From assembly GCA_030762175.1 (NCBI GenBank), contig CM060833.1, forward strand, positions 1,862,501 through 1,926,500: a stretch of 64,000 bases of DNA, in the 5' to 3' direction. Source of the stretch: Metallyticus violacea (lineage: Eukaryota > Arthropoda > Insecta > Mantodea > Metallyticidae). The position numbers and the translations under genes were made by a program. Below are positions 12,301-27,300 of this stretch, piece after piece; the stretch's first letter is position 1; each line of letters begins with the position of its first letter. The notes beneath the pieces were generated by a model. The model did no database searches. It saw nothing but the letters and a program-made list of their open reading frames with translations, and was not told where the DNA came from.

Positions 12301-15300
12301 CCACTATTCAGGATTGGGTTTTATATCCCAATTATATACTCAACTTGGTGTTAATTATAATTGGGTTAGAAGGAAATGCATAAATTGAAAGCTATAGTGG
12401 AAGAGTGTTTAATAAATAAGTAGCAAATTACATTAAGATGATAAATTGATTGTATATTTTGTATATTATATATTACTTTATATTTATTAATTGTGTATTG
12501 AATAAACTCATTCATTAAGCCAATTTGCTAATTGAAATATAGGGGAATTAAAGTTGTTTAATATTTGTCTCATTCTATGGTCTTCGAAGCACATAAATTA
12601 TGGATAGAGTATGATTAGAAGATCTTCATTTCGTTTAGTGTGTTAATAATAATATTGTTATAAATTGTGAGAGAGTCCTTGTTTATGAAAAAAAACCATT
12701 AAATACATTTTTACATTTAAAAATACCAAAGAAAATTACAAATAGCAGATTTATATGTAATCCAGAATACTGTAAGTTGTTTGCTAAAAGATAGTATATC
12801 ACCATAGAAGAATCAGAAATATATGTAATACATTGCTCAGGTTGCAATTTAAAATGCATAAGAGCAAATAAGAGAAATTTGGAAACCAGGAAGAAAGAAC
12901 ATTTTAGAAATACTGGGCTAAAACAATAGGAAAATTTGGCAATAGCAAGACACCATTTTGTTAAAACAAGTACATATTCCTAAATGGCTGTAACATGGGG
13001 GGGGGGGGCAAATTCATTTTAAAATATTGAAATGAATTTTGATATTCCACCCCTGGATGAGTTCACAAAATTCCAACAGATGTCAACAGAGAGGCAACTA
13101 GTACCCAACCAAATAACTCAAAATTTACCAAGTAGTCAGTCAGCAATGGAGATGAGAACAAAGATTCCCAATTTAAAAAATCTGTAAGTGAAGTTCATGT
13201 CAACATTCAATTTAGAATATTTCATTGCTTCACTTATCTTATTAATATTGTACTTACGAAGCTATTGACAATGGAGTGGTTAATATATCCTAAACTTAGG
13301 TATTCATTTTTTTACACTAAACTCCATTTACTTAACATAAAAGTAAGACGTATTTCGGGAGAATCTCTCCCATCTTCAGTTGCTCACCGAACCTCCGTTA
13401 CTCGAAATGATGGCTGGACACCCAGATGTTTCTGTGGTGGCCTCTGTTGGTTGAAGTAGGAAATTGCTGAATACATCCATAGGAGGAAACTGATAATTCA
13501 TTAGGTTTTCTCTATATTTTTAATATAATTTTTTTTTTTCCCAAGTGGATAACTCCAATGGGTTGTGAAGATTCTTTCAGCAGTTTAATTTTTGGTTTTA
13601 TTTCATGGTTTTTGGTCCAAAAGTGAGCTGCTACTGCTGATTTATTCACCTGCTTAAACCGAATATTCCTAAAATGTTCTTTCCTCGGAATTTCCAAACT
13701 TCTCTTTGTTTTGCCTATGTAGCTGTGCTCACAATCTGCATATTTTATTTTGTAAATTCCTGATTTCTGTTCTGTTGATGTGGAGTCTTTTACTGTGCAA
13801 CCAAATAAATTCTTGATGTTGTATTTGTTCTTTAGGGCTAACATTATCCCATGTTCTTTGAAAATTTTCTTCAACTTGTTGTGGTAAATTGGATATTAGG
13901 TGAAACTTTTGAATTTGTATTCTTCTTTTGTGTTTTTCAGTGTGGAAACATTCCTTATCCCTTCCCTTCTCCCAAAATGCATCTTACTTTTATATAAGTA
14001 AATGAAGTTTAGTGTAAAAAAATGAATATCTAAGTTTAGGATACATTAACATTTTAAAAAAATTGAGTCAAGATTGTAACATACACATCACTGAAATTCA
14101 ATAGAATGGAAGACTAGTTTCGGGAGCCATTCTATTGAATTTTAGTGATGTGTATGTTACAATCTCGACTCAATTTTTTTAAAATGTTAATATTTGACAT
14201 CACTGTTACAAAAGTTCACTATATTTTGTACAATTTAGGATATATATCGTATTAATTCATGCATCTTGTTTTTGAACAGTCTGATGTTTGTTAATAGGTG
14301 CTGGATCCAAATGCAGAAGAAAATCCTTTAGCTGGTACTGATGATGAGGATGATGACAATGGTGGTGTTGGTGATGATAATGAAGAGGACAAGTCATCAG
14401 AATTGTCATCAAGTGAGAATGGTGATTCTGATCTAGAGGAAGCTGAAAATGACACTGTGAATGATAAGCTGCGCATGGCTGTGAGGGATGCACTTGGTGC
14501 TGCAGCCCCTCTAACTGACACAGTATGTATATCTTGTACAGTGACATAGAACAGCTTTCTGACAGTTTTTCTGTTTGTTACAAAGTAAGCTTTAACCTTG
14601 CTTATGTATTACTTGCAGGAATCTGTTGACATAGATGAGATGGATGAGGAGGAAGGCAGGCGGCTTGATGAGGCATTGTCTCAGGCATTCAGCATGCTCA
14701 GGACTTCCAAGAAAGATCATAAAAGCAGGAAACAACCCAGGGATGAACGCATATTAATGCACTTTAGAATACGGGTGGTTGACCTGGTTGAGATGTTTCT
14801 TAAGTCAGAACATGCAGGAATGGAAAGTTCTCTTTCAACTTACCTGGACATCATGCTGATATTGTTTGACCTCTTAGAATTCTGCATCAAGGACATTCAT
14901 CAGAAACCCCTAGAAAACAGAGTCAGGTGTGTAAATGCCCTATTGCCAGTTTTGCACATTTATTCCTACAGTGCCAAATTGACACAAAGTAAAATGCAAG
15001 TCTTTTGAAAATATAAATGAATATATTCTATACTCAGCATAACAAATACAGAGTAGAAAATAGTTAGTACCTATAATTAAGATTATTGTAATACAGTGTC
15101 AAACTACACGCTCTTATTGGATCTATTTATTTCTTTGTATTTAGAACATTTTTCACAGACCATCTTCCACATCCCCAGCTTATTGTCAACTGCTAGATAA
15201 TTCTTGAATTTCCTGTGGGGATGCACATTCTACTCTGGTGGAGGTTTGATGAACTTAAATTTTTTCACTTCCGGAAAGTGTTGAAGTTCATTTATCTGAC

Positions 15301-18300
15301 TCTGTATTTATAAATGTGGATTTTCTCCAATGTTCCTAGCTAGAAAATCCATATTGTACAGGCAGCCTCCTCCTCCTCCTCCTCCTCCTCCTCCTCCTCC
15401 TCCTCCTCCTCCTCCTCCTCCTCCTCCTCCTCCTCCTCCTCCTCCTCCTCCTTCTCCTCCTCCTCCATCATTATCATCATCTCCTCTTCTTATTCTTCTT
15501 CTTCCTCTTCCTCCTCCTCCTCCGATATGGAGTTATTTAATGCTTCTTAAATCCATAGCATGGGCAGTCAAGAGGAGAGCATGTTACTCCTAGACCAACT
15601 AAAGTACAAAATGTAAAGTTCGTCATCAACACATCTTTAAGTAAAGCTAGTGTCTTTGAATTTCCTTAGTAGGTTAACTACATCCCTAACTGCTGATATG
15701 CTGGTGGAAACCTCTCTTTGAATTTCCAGAAGAGAAGAGCATGCTTCCCTTAGACCAACTAAGAAAATGCAGTATTATGCAATTTAAGTTACCCATTAAA
15801 ACATTTTCAAGTGAAACTAGTCTTTGAATTTTCTGAGTAGGTTAACCCATTGCCTCGTGGTTATTTAAACCCTGCACATTCTGTTCCCAGATACCCAATA
15901 AACAGATCTAGGCATTTAAATGGTCTGCAATTTAAATTTCTACACTATAGATTAAAAACCTTTACTTTTTGCTTATTTTTTATCATATTTTAATGAAACA
16001 AAAACTGACCTTAAATGCAGTATAAGCCAACTACAAGTATTACTGTATTTATTTGCAAAATAAAATAATAATATGTGAAATTTGAGTGACTTCCTCATAA
16101 ATAATTTGTTAAATGATACTATACTTCACTGTGAAAATCCCTAACTATTCAAAAAAAATATTGAATTGTTTGAAGTAGTACGAAGCACCCGTTCGCACAC
16201 TTTATTGTGCTTAGAGAGTAGATTTTCATATACAACACGTGTGTGGTTGTAGAGGAAGTGCTTGAATCATATGTTTGCATTTGCATGACACAATAAGCTT
16301 AGGTTGTATGATTAGCTATACAATTTTCAGCTGCAGAGATAGATAAATTAGCAACTTGAAACTGGAATCTGTTCATGGCATCATATGTTTGAGTTTGTTT
16401 AATGGGAATATTTTTGTTTCAGCTAAATACTAATGAGACAAGGTTCACTTGACAAGGAATTACAAGTTATAAACTTGTTATTCCCAGTTCGAATCATGGT
16501 TTCAACTAGTGAGACAGGGTTGTGGTTTCCAAAAACCATTGTGACATAAAAAGACACGTATTTTTGGAGTACAACCTGTGGTGTACAGCCTCATACACAG
16601 CTCACATGTGACGGTCACCCAACCGATTTTTACTGTAGATTCAGTAGTTGTCATAATTACTGAAACAAATGTATATGAGCATAAAGTGCGTGAAGATCTG
16701 ATCTCAAAAGATAAATGTGTTCATATTGTATTGAATTGCCAAAGTACAGGCTCCAAAGAGAGGGGAAGTGGAAGTGCCTTTGACTTAAATTGCTTGGCAT
16801 AATAGAAGGGTAGTTACTGCTTTATCTAATTGCAGTTCCAAAATTTTGATGTAGGATACAGGAAAGCTAGAGCCAAAAATGACAATTTTCATGCCTGATA
16901 TACATAAATGCAATATTTATATGGGCGATGTTGATTTAGTGGATCAGGTATTGCAGGCATATCCCTCTTTATGGAAAAACTGTAAAATGGTACAAAAACT
17001 ATTTTTTCACATATTGGATATCACCATATATAATTGCTTGGTAATTTGGAGAGCTCTAAATCCACAAAAAACATTGACATATCTGGATTTTTGCTTATCA
17101 GTTGCTTGCAGCCTAATTACAAGATGCTAAATTGAGAGGCGTATACACAAAGGGGGTTGAAATTCATGCTTCGAAGTGTATCATTTAAAATGCAACTTTT
17201 AAAGGCAAGGTTAAACTATTTTATAGAATTTATTTCAGTTTTAAAGTAATGTTAAAAAATTACGGGTTGAAAATCATTTGATTTGCAGTGCTTGCCGGAA
17301 ATGTATACATGTCCATGTTGCTCAGGCCCATTTTACTTTGGACATCTGTACGCATCCATATCCGAAAAGAAATAACTACAATTTTAATGAATGATACTGG
17401 TGGAAACCCCTCCTCAGATTTCCAGCAAAGAAGAGCCCCTAGCTCACTGTGCAATCTATATACAATTTTGTATTATTAATTATAAATCTTTGTACTTTCA
17501 TTTTATGAAGATTTTCTTATTGATCCAATATCTACAATGTCTATGTATATCAGAGTATTGAAGTCACCACATAATAGTATCATCTCTGATTTTCCAAGCT
17601 TCTCTTGTTTATTGATCCTCCTTAACCATTTCTTCCTCACTTTTCCTAAATAACTTCTTTGTCTCTGATCTTATTCCAAAATACTTCCATGTGTCTGACA
17701 GTGATTTTTCTCAATAACCTACTTTCTTCACATCCTGATAAACTATTCCAGATATTATTTTTCCTTGCACGTCCATATCTTCAATCCTATGCTTAATTTC
17801 TTTCCAAAAACCCTTCTCTTTTAATTCTCTATTCTTTCATATTTCTCCCATTCCAATCCTTTCCAAAATTTCCTTAAGGGAACCACAACATGAAGGTTTT
17901 TCCTATCTTATTAATGTTAACATAAGTACACTTTTCTCAGAAACTATTTACCCTAATGCAAACAAATTTGAACCAAAAACTTATTAGTATATGTGTTATA
18001 AAATAAAAGTTTAAAATATTTCTTTTGGAAATATATTAAAATTCAGTTTACCTCCAAAATAGTACATTTTTCAAAGCCTAAAATTCAATTATTTGTAGCC
18101 AAATACCAGAGATTTTAATACATTTTATTAAAAATACATACATGAAGATCTGTGAAGATGAAGTTTGAACCATGCAGTATTTGTGGTTTAGGAGGAAAGT
18201 GTACCTAAAGTAAAAAAAAACATTTCTAAAACATTTTGGAAAAATGCATTTAAAACCTAAAAGTAAGTTTTTTCATACCTATATATGATGCTAACACAAC

Positions 18301-21300
18301 CCTGGTTGATACGCATCATCTTTCATACTTTTATTGCTCCTCTACTTGCTTTTGACCTTCCTGCTCTTCATCCTTGCTTCCTTTGTTGCCCCCATAATCT
18401 TTCTTTATGCTTCAGAAACCTGCAGGTCACCGATTACCTTAAGAGACTTTATCATGTTTTCTCCTGGTTCAATACCCAGGCACTCATACACTGTAATTCT
18501 GCTATATGCAGCATCATTGAAATATATGAGGATAGGTCCTTAAGTTTCCTGCCTAACCATTTTCTAGGTATGATAAAGACAAAAACTATATAGTCAGAAG
18601 TTTGTCTGCAAAATGGGTATAAACAGCATCCATCACTTCTTCACACTTAAATTTCCTTCTTCGGAGGACCTTCTTAAGTTTTGAGAAGAGGAAATAGTTC
18701 CCCCCCCCCCCCTGGGAGCTAGATCTGGACTGTAGGGCAGATGGTCAATCTCTTTGAAGCCAAATTTCTTCACAGCTTCGCAACAAGAGCTGTGTGCATA
18801 GGCACATTGTTGTGAAGAAGGTGCACACCACCACTCCTCACTCCTCACCTTTTCTCTTTGATAGAAGCACGTAGTCTGTGCAGTAGGCCAGCGTAGTACT
18901 CCCATTTACTGTAGCTTTCCTCTTCTTGAAGTCAATGAAGGATATTCATTCACAGTCCCAAAAGATTGTGGCCATGATCTTCTTGGTTGACTGAGTGATC
19001 TTGGCCTTTAGAGGCGGCGCTTTGCCAAGTTTACGCCACTATATTAATTCTCTTTTGGACAAGGAATCATAGAGTTTCATAGTTTCATCTCCTATAACAA
19101 TGGTTTGCAGAACTTCTCTCTGGTTACCACGGCAGAGCTCCAAAATATCCTGACAACAGATGACTAGTTGCTGCTTTTGGACTGAGAAAAGGAGTCTAGT
19201 CCCCATCTTGCACTAACCTAATTCATGTTTAAATGTTTATGAATAATTCAAGGAACTGTTGTTTTAGAAAGGCCCAACCTTGCTGCTATTTCTTTAACTT
19301 TGAGCAGCCAGTCTTCCATAATTTCTTCTTCCACAAGAGTGAAGTTTTCAGGAGTGAGCACCTCCAAGGGCTGACCTGCACACTCTTTGTCTTCAGTGCT
19401 TTCTTGACCCATTAGAAAAAGTTTGGTGCACGTTTTTACAATAGAATATGAAGGATATGCTTCCCCATATATACACGTCCAATCGCTGTTTAATTTCATT
19501 TGGAGTAATTCCTTCTTTTGTGAATAACTTAATAACAGCTTGATACTCCTTTTTGAACACTTAATAACAGCTGTAACTCCATTTTGAACATGTCACAATC
19601 TTCTATACATAACCTTCTTTATGCAACTATATCTGAACAACTGAACATAGCAGAGCAGAAGTTACAGCTGTAATTATGTATTTAACAGGGAAGATGTGGC
19701 ACTGGATAAGGATTTTGTGAAGGTGATAATCCTATCTGCGAGGCCAGAAACTTATGCACCTACCCTTGTATCACAGATTTCATGACAGCTTAAAAAATAG
19801 TTTTGGGTATCCGTTTGCAAATACAGTTATTAAAATTTCATTTGGGTTATGGGTCTTTCCATGAACACAGATAAAAGTTTGTATCTGCCTATAAACTAGT
19901 TTAATTACTTCTAAAATATGTATGTTATGAGTGTACTGCTCATCTGTTAACTGAGACTTTTGAAATTTGCACCCTAGGTCCCCCCACCTTTGGGGCAGAG
20001 ATCATGGCAAGGATTCACATCAGATGAAGACTTGTGAAAAATGTGGCCCACACAGCAGCTTTCCTCATGTCTTTACATTTCTTCTAATTGCTAATCTGTA
20101 GTAGTTCTGCAGCAAGTCTTATTTCATTGTCTGTAAGTCTACCATAACCAATGAGAAGGTTGCCATCAGAAAGTTTGCTTTTCCATAGATATGTAACTTT
20201 CTTAGTTGAACTCCAAGCCTCTTTTGCACATGCCCAACATTCCAACTTAATTAAGATCATTGTGTAATTGAGTGGAACTAACACTCTTTTGTTCCACTTG
20301 TTTAAATATGTAGGACTGGTTTCACGAACCCTTTGTTCGTATCGTCAGTCCCAATTTGACTGGAGGACAAATTGTTATGCTGTAGGAATATGTAATCTGC
20401 TCTGGTGGAAGTGTGATGAACTTAAAGTGCTATTATCACCAGAAATGTTGAAGTTCATTAAACTCTCTTTGTATGAATAATGATAAGTATGAAACTAATT
20501 TAGAAAAAATAAATATTGCATAATCAACATGATCTGCGAGATGACTTAGGAAAAGTCATAAATTCACAATGACATTCAGTGAAAACTGTTAGAGTAATAA
20601 TACATTTAAATTTAAAAGGGATCAAAATGACCACGTTGGTAATTCTGATGTTAAGAGAAATGCTGTGTAGTATATGAGAATTTTCTTTGAGCAAGGGGAA
20701 ATGTGTGTTAATGTTTATGATTGCAGATCCTGCTTGAAGAAATTGGCATGCCAGAGGAAGAATTTGTCACTTGATGGTGTGACAGCTGAGACATTAGCAG
20801 AGGTTCTAGAGAAGTTGCTTACAAAGGGTGAAAAAACTTCGGGTGCTATAGTGATAGATATGGGCCCTAAACTAGTGGAATGCTGCACATTCCTTGTTCG
20901 TTGTGCCCAGCAGCTTGAAGACAGTTCCCTAGTGGAGAATGTGTACAAGGATGCACTTGTCAACTTTTTCACTAAAAGGTTTGTGATGCAATTGTTCAAA
21001 CTTTTGCTACAAATATCAGCAGATAAACATATTTTGGAACTTGAGATTAACAAACACATTAAAAACTAGCAAAAATGATCTTAAATTACACAGGTTATAT
21101 TTAAAGTTAATTAAATTAATAAGACTTCTAATTTCGGAGGATTTAAATTTTGCATTACTGTCTGAACTTAATGACATGTGTGAAAGAAAACTCAAAACCT
21201 AAAGATGAAATTTATGAATGAATGAATTCAAGTTACATACAGAGTATGGCACTTAAATCTGAACAAATTTAAATGTGAATTTCTCATCATATAATACTTT

Positions 21301-24300
21301 CGCTATACGTTATTGTTGACTTTTGTAAAAGCCATTCTTGAATGGAAATTGTGGATTCAGGAGGCATATAAACCATTTAGTGCAAAATTGGTTGTCAGAT
21401 AATGTGAACATGTGCTGGTCTAAAGAATTCTGGCTCCCCTAAAGCACAGCTTTAAATCCCCATGACTATAATGTATGGAGCATAATTGAAAGGGTTACAA
21501 CAAGTCCAAAATCCCTAATGTGGCCTCTGTATGCTGTATAATCAAATCAGAAATTCAATTCGGAAAGCATGTTTTACAGAGAGCATGTGAGCATTTCAGG
21601 CCAAGGATGGACGAGTCATTGAGACTAAGGGGGATTACATTGAGTAATTTTACTCTGGACAGGCCAGGCAACTGCTGACATGCAAATGGATTTTTTTGTA
21701 AATAAAATTCTATTAAAAATGTTTAATTTTTCCAGATTTAAGCACCACATACTGTTGAAACACATATTATTGTCAATTAATTCAAGTACAGTACATCCTT
21801 GATTCAGGTTAAAAAATTATTGATAGGGGAAAACGATGCCAGAGGTGCATAATTCATGTACAAAAATAAATAAATCCAGTGTAAAAAAACACTACATTTT
21901 GCATCAAATTTCATGTTACCATGCACATATTTACCACATTTGTCGCTTTCATGAAATGGGCTCTTAATTGGCATTAATTCTTTGCTCTTTTCTTTCCATC
22001 ATGGGAAACAACAAGCTTTCTACATTCAATACATTCTGTTGATCACTGCCGTCATAGCTTAGGCAAACGTCAGCATGGTTTCGGCTATTGCATCATCTTC
22101 CCTCTGTTTTACTCACCTTTGCTACTCTTCCCACCTCATCGCACACTTTATGAACTTATTTTGAATGTCACAAGTGACAACATTTTCATCCACTGCCAAG
22201 CAGGTGTCAGAACTGACTATTCCAGCAACTCTGGCCCATTCTTTGCTTCGGCTATCATCATCATCTGTTATATAGAAGAAATTCTTATATATTTCAATCT
22301 TTGTCAATCATAATATTTGTCCTTGGCCTATAATATAATGATGATGATGCTAATGATATTTTTTTTTTTTTTTTTTTTTTCCTGGTGTTATGTTCATAGT
22401 TTTTGTTGTTTTTTAAAGGATGTTTTGAACAGCAAATAATATTGCTATGTATACATATTATAAACAATTTATTTTCAATAATTCACCTACACAGGACCCT
22501 GTGGGCTTACGATCTGAATTATCCTAATATATATTTTTGCAGTATAAATACTTTTCTAAAAGTACATCTTTGCAACTATACCAAATTTCAATATTATAGG
22601 ACATGTGTAACTCAATAATTCCATTAGAAATAATTTTCCACAACCTATGGGTAGAGACCCAGAAAATTTTGCAACTCGCAAATTCAGAAAAATGTGCATT
22701 ATGTGAAAAAGTGAATATAGAGTGTTTGTCAGGCAATATTAGAGTTATGAGTGGATTTTCATTAATGAATTGCTCGTAAATGTTGGAAAACTTGCCTCAA
22801 TAAGCAAATTTGTATGTTTGTGAAAAAACCAAACAATTTTAAATCATTGATGCAGTTTGCCATTAAAACAAAAAAAAGTTTGGTAAAAACATTTCTTGAT
22901 GTTTGTTGTGCTACCTAGTGACTTTCTGTTCTCAGGGGGTTGGCATGACTATCGGTAAATTGGAACAAATTGGATAAAAAATATATATTCCATCTGTCAT
23001 GCTTGTCACTCACCAGGTGAACAGACCCAATGGTAGAGGTGGAGGAACAGCCATCTTTATCTGAGATCATATATCTCATATCCTAGTGACCTTACCCCAT
23101 TTCCAGCACCTGGGGCGTGTGTTATCTGAATTTCGGTTGGTGGAGGTAAGACAATGTGGTGAAGGTGTACGACCTCCCTGGAGACCACTGCTTCCATGAA
23201 GCAGACTGCACTATTCTTCTGAGCCAGCAGCACATCATGGAAGTTGCAGGTGACTTCAATACAAAACAGGCCCAGTGGCACTGCCAATCCTCAAACTGAA
23301 CCATCTCTTAAAAGGAGATCCAGCCCTTACATGGCCCAATAAACCCAATGCATATATGGCTAGGAGAAGGCCTGATGTCCCTTGATTTCATTATTACCAA
23401 GAGCATCCCATGCCATCTGGACCTCTCAGTTGTCGGTCCTGGTGGTGTAGTGGTTACCATACTTGCCTCCTATACCCAAAACGCGGGTTCGAACCCGGCC
23501 AGGACCGATGGATTTTTTCGGGCGTAAAAATCCTAAGTATGGCTTCCTTCGGAAGGGAAGTAAAGCCGTGGGTCCCGTGTCGTACATTTGCGGCACGAAA
23601 AAGAACCTCAAGCATGAAAGAGAGGCCTCTGAGCAAAATTTGTCGGCCGTTTCACGCCCTGAGTTGAATGGGACGCTGATGACCTGAGCTGTTAAACAGC
23701 GTCCTTAAATAAATCAATTAAAAAAAAAAAAAAAAAAAACTCTCAGTTGTAAATGCTCTGGACTCCGACCATAACATGGTTGTGGCAGAGTTAAGCATAG
23801 AAAGACCAGACTAGAATGAAGAAGTCACTGGGATGCTGCAGTAGTCTCTGAGTGATGTCATAGACCCTAAGATTGGAGTGCACTCTGTAAATGCCCTTGA
23901 GTCCACAGCAAGTAGTTTCTCTGAGACAGTCTAGCTACCATTCCTACCAAGGGCTGATCAACATGTCTGCTATCTCATATGTGCAAAAATTGTGGCAAAG
24001 ATTCTGCGATCCCCAGGATACGAGAAGACTCCTTCGGACTCATAGATGTGAAGTCTGGGAACAACACCACAGAGAAGCAACCCTGATGTATTATGCAAGC
24101 TCTCTGAAGAGACAAGACTCACATGTCCATCCTCTCCATGGCTCCTGCAGAAGACTTGCTGGGATAAAGCAGTGGTTCTCGCTGACTACCTGGATGAGGA
24201 CCACTCAGACTTTGTGCAGACAATGGTTCAACTCTTCCTTCTATCCCTCTACCCTGAAGAGGATCTGGAGGGCTGCATTCCCCTACTCTCCAGTTTCCCT

Positions 24301-27300
24301 GCAAGGAAGCGATCTTCTCATAAAATTCTCTTACCAGTCATCTTGAAGGTCTTTAACATCTCCTTTCGATGACATGATTGCGATGACATGATTGCTTTTT
24401 ATTCAAGCTCATCAGAGTCTAACTTCCCTGCCCCTACATCTTGCTCTTAAACACTTTTGCTGTTTCAGAGTGAAAGAAGAGGGCGAACTCTCCACTTAGA
24501 GATTGATTAGGGATTGGGTACCAGAGGGCAGTATTCTCTCGCTAACTTTCTTATTCGTCTTTCTGTTGGACTTCCCTGAGAAAAGAAGCACCATGCTGAT
24601 GAGGATCCTGCTGTCACAGAATCATAAGGTGTGCTACTGTATACTGCCTCTGCATCACCATCTAGCCCTCAAGGAAAACTGGTATGAAAAGTGGCACATG
24701 GCCATGAGTGTTGAGAAGAGCTGCCAAGGGATGCTATAGACCCTCTGAACTAATTCTAGGACAACCAAACTTGGTCAGATCTGGCTAACGTGAGTCAGCT
24801 CCCCGTAACGTCTAAACTGCTGAGAAAGGCAGTTCCCATCCCAGTCCAACAAGCTTTTGTAAAGCCACTACGATATTGGAGCCCTAGTATAGGGGCCATT
24901 GCCATGGGCAACACACAATGCAAATACAAGACCCCTGTGGTCAAGCAGAGATTTGCCAAACTAATGCTCTGATGCCTCTGTAAACAGGGAACAGTGATCA
25001 TGCTGGTCTCTCATCGAACAGACCCCCCCTATAAATGGGTGCAGTGATCATACATGGATGACAGCTGTGTATTTCTTAAAAACCCATTCTTACATCACTC
25101 CTTACATCATAAATACCTGAGTACATCACCTACCTAACAGCTGCTAGGCACTGTAGTGCCACCATTGGACCAGGATAAGCTAGGTCGGTCTGTATTGAGT
25201 CTGGAGATGACATTCAGTTCCTGTGGGGCCCCTAATCAGCAATATTTGGTTACTTTCATAAATTTTATACTTAGAGTACACTAAACATCTGCAACCTCTG
25301 TAACTGGTATAGCCTATAGGGACCAATGCAGCAAGTCTGTTTTCATTATTTGAGTCGGCTGCATTATCCTCTGCTCCCTTACTCTCATGCTGACAGAATG
25401 TGTCTTGTTGGATAGCTGTATGAGGTATCTTGCATCCACCATCTCTTCCTTTTTTCTCCCTGCCATTTCTGCATAGTTTTATGTTTTCCATAGCGATGAT
25501 TATGACATCTCTGATTAACTTCCTTCTTCAAGATGGTTTTATTGACCTCTACAAAATTGTGCATGTAATTTGAACTCTTATTATTTTCGTGTTCTTCCTT
25601 ATTTATTTTAGCTTTTAAAGTTCTATATGCTTGTTTATTCCTCTTCCTCTTCTTCAGTGATTTTAAGTACCCCCATAGAAAGAAATCTAAGGGGTTTAAA
25701 ATTTAGGGGATCTTGTAAGCCATTCAATATCCCCTCTTCTACCAATACATCTATTCAGGAATGTACAAATGAGTCACTGTCGAACATTCTGTTTATAATT
25801 TGGTGGTGTTCCATTATGCAAGTATTCATTTAATTTCTTCATTAATATCATCTTCAAATATTTCTAGGTACAGAGCACCAATGAGATTTTCTTAAAAAAA
25901 TAATGGACTGATGATTATGTCACCTAAAATACCTACCTCAGACATTTATTTTCTTCTGTTATTGTGTATAGGGTTCTCTCAAAATACATGGTTTATGCAT
26001 GGTTTCAATAAACACAAAATTATGACTAAATCCTATAGAATCATCAAGCTATTAACTGTTTGAATTTGAGAGTAATAAATAAAATAAACTACTTCTGTGT
26101 TTAAACTGTTTGTGTTTTGTTAAATTCAAACAAATGGAATCCAAGTTAGTCTTTTAATGTAATTTTATAAAACAATTGATTTAATAAAAAATGTTTCAGA
26201 CAAAAGTTGTTTGCCTTTGTGTGTAAAATAAAAATCTGTTTAAAAAAATTTGGTTCCCATTTAAAAATATTGATTTGAACTTGAAATATGACCTAGTTAA
26301 AATGTAATTAATATCATTGTTGTTCCCTTTCAAATGAAGAAACATTCACATAAATTGTTTTCCTGAAAACATGTTGCTTTCATGATAATCAGTTGAAAAA
26401 AAAAACACTCTGTATAAGAATAAAAGCAAAATATACTGCTGATGAAATTATCTAAGCATTACAAACTTACGATGCTGCATAATATGATTATTTCATTATA
26501 TGTGAACAAGGTGGAAAAATAACTGAACTGCCTGACAACATTGCCTCAGATCAAGAAATTGCAGAGCTATCAAATGGGGCTGAACTACAAATCATGTAAC
26601 TAAATCATTTTGTTTTTAGCATAATTATTTTTCTATTTCAATAGGGAATGCCTTCACCAGCCTGCACTGTTCAGAAGTGTATTGGAGAGTACATGGACTG
26701 GTAACTGGTCTCTTGCCCCTATTCTTGTCAAGTATGCATTTGACACAAATGTGAGGCCATTTAGAAGGAATCAAGCCCTGGAGTTTCTTGGTACATTGTG
26801 CAGAAATCGCAGACTACATTCTGATACACATCTTGCACATGTTGAATTGTTGATCTCGGATAGTGTCATTAAGGTTAGTATAAGTTTTCATTCTTGTCAT
26901 CTTTCTTATCTCCTTCTCTGTGTCCTTTACTTCTCTTAATTTTGACAAAAATTAGAGCAAAACACTCTTAATGTCCCATATTTAATGAAATGCTGACAAA
27001 TTTGCAATGACAGCAATTTTATTTAACCAACATATTTTACATAAATCTGGACTTAGTTTAAGAGAACTGAACTCAGCATTTTTTACAAATAGCCCTGTGA
27101 CTTTTCAATTGAAAAATTATATGTTAAACCAAAGTATATCAATGGTGATCAACACATACACAGGACACCAATAATTGAGGGCATGGAAACATGCACCTAG
27201 AGCATATGAGGGTCATTTAATAAGTAACTTGGTTGGCATAACAATTGAGGGCAAGAACAACATTTGCATATATTGCCATAAAATTTACCAATCTGTGTAT

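Larger units (their letters stand above)
13247..14244 (-). mobile_element. 5'-truncated Penelope-like element with inverted arms
   Basis: It is bounded by a 12-bp duplication with one mismatch, tatcttattaat / tatcgtattaat (13235-13246 and 14245-14256). On the complement it reads: arm (14045 to about 13985), GIY-YIG endonuclease, hammerhead (13385-13341), second arm in inverse orientation (13345-13279), and tail. A second hammerhead palindrome (14047-14233) inserted into its 5' end later. The arms share the segment around CCTAAACTTAGG and TACACTAAACTCC. Length without the nested insertion is about 0.8 kb. Confidence 0.8.

Noticed and set aside
14257..14547. Minus-strand frames of 96 and 76 codons, and a plus ATG start at 14298
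   Set aside because: The minus frames are shadows of the acidic exon. The plus frame is internal: the exon begins with GTG after a splice acceptor and is in phase with the exon before it.
15330..15593. Polyproline-rich 87-codon frame
   Set aside because: Translation of a (CCT)n microsatellite inside an intron.
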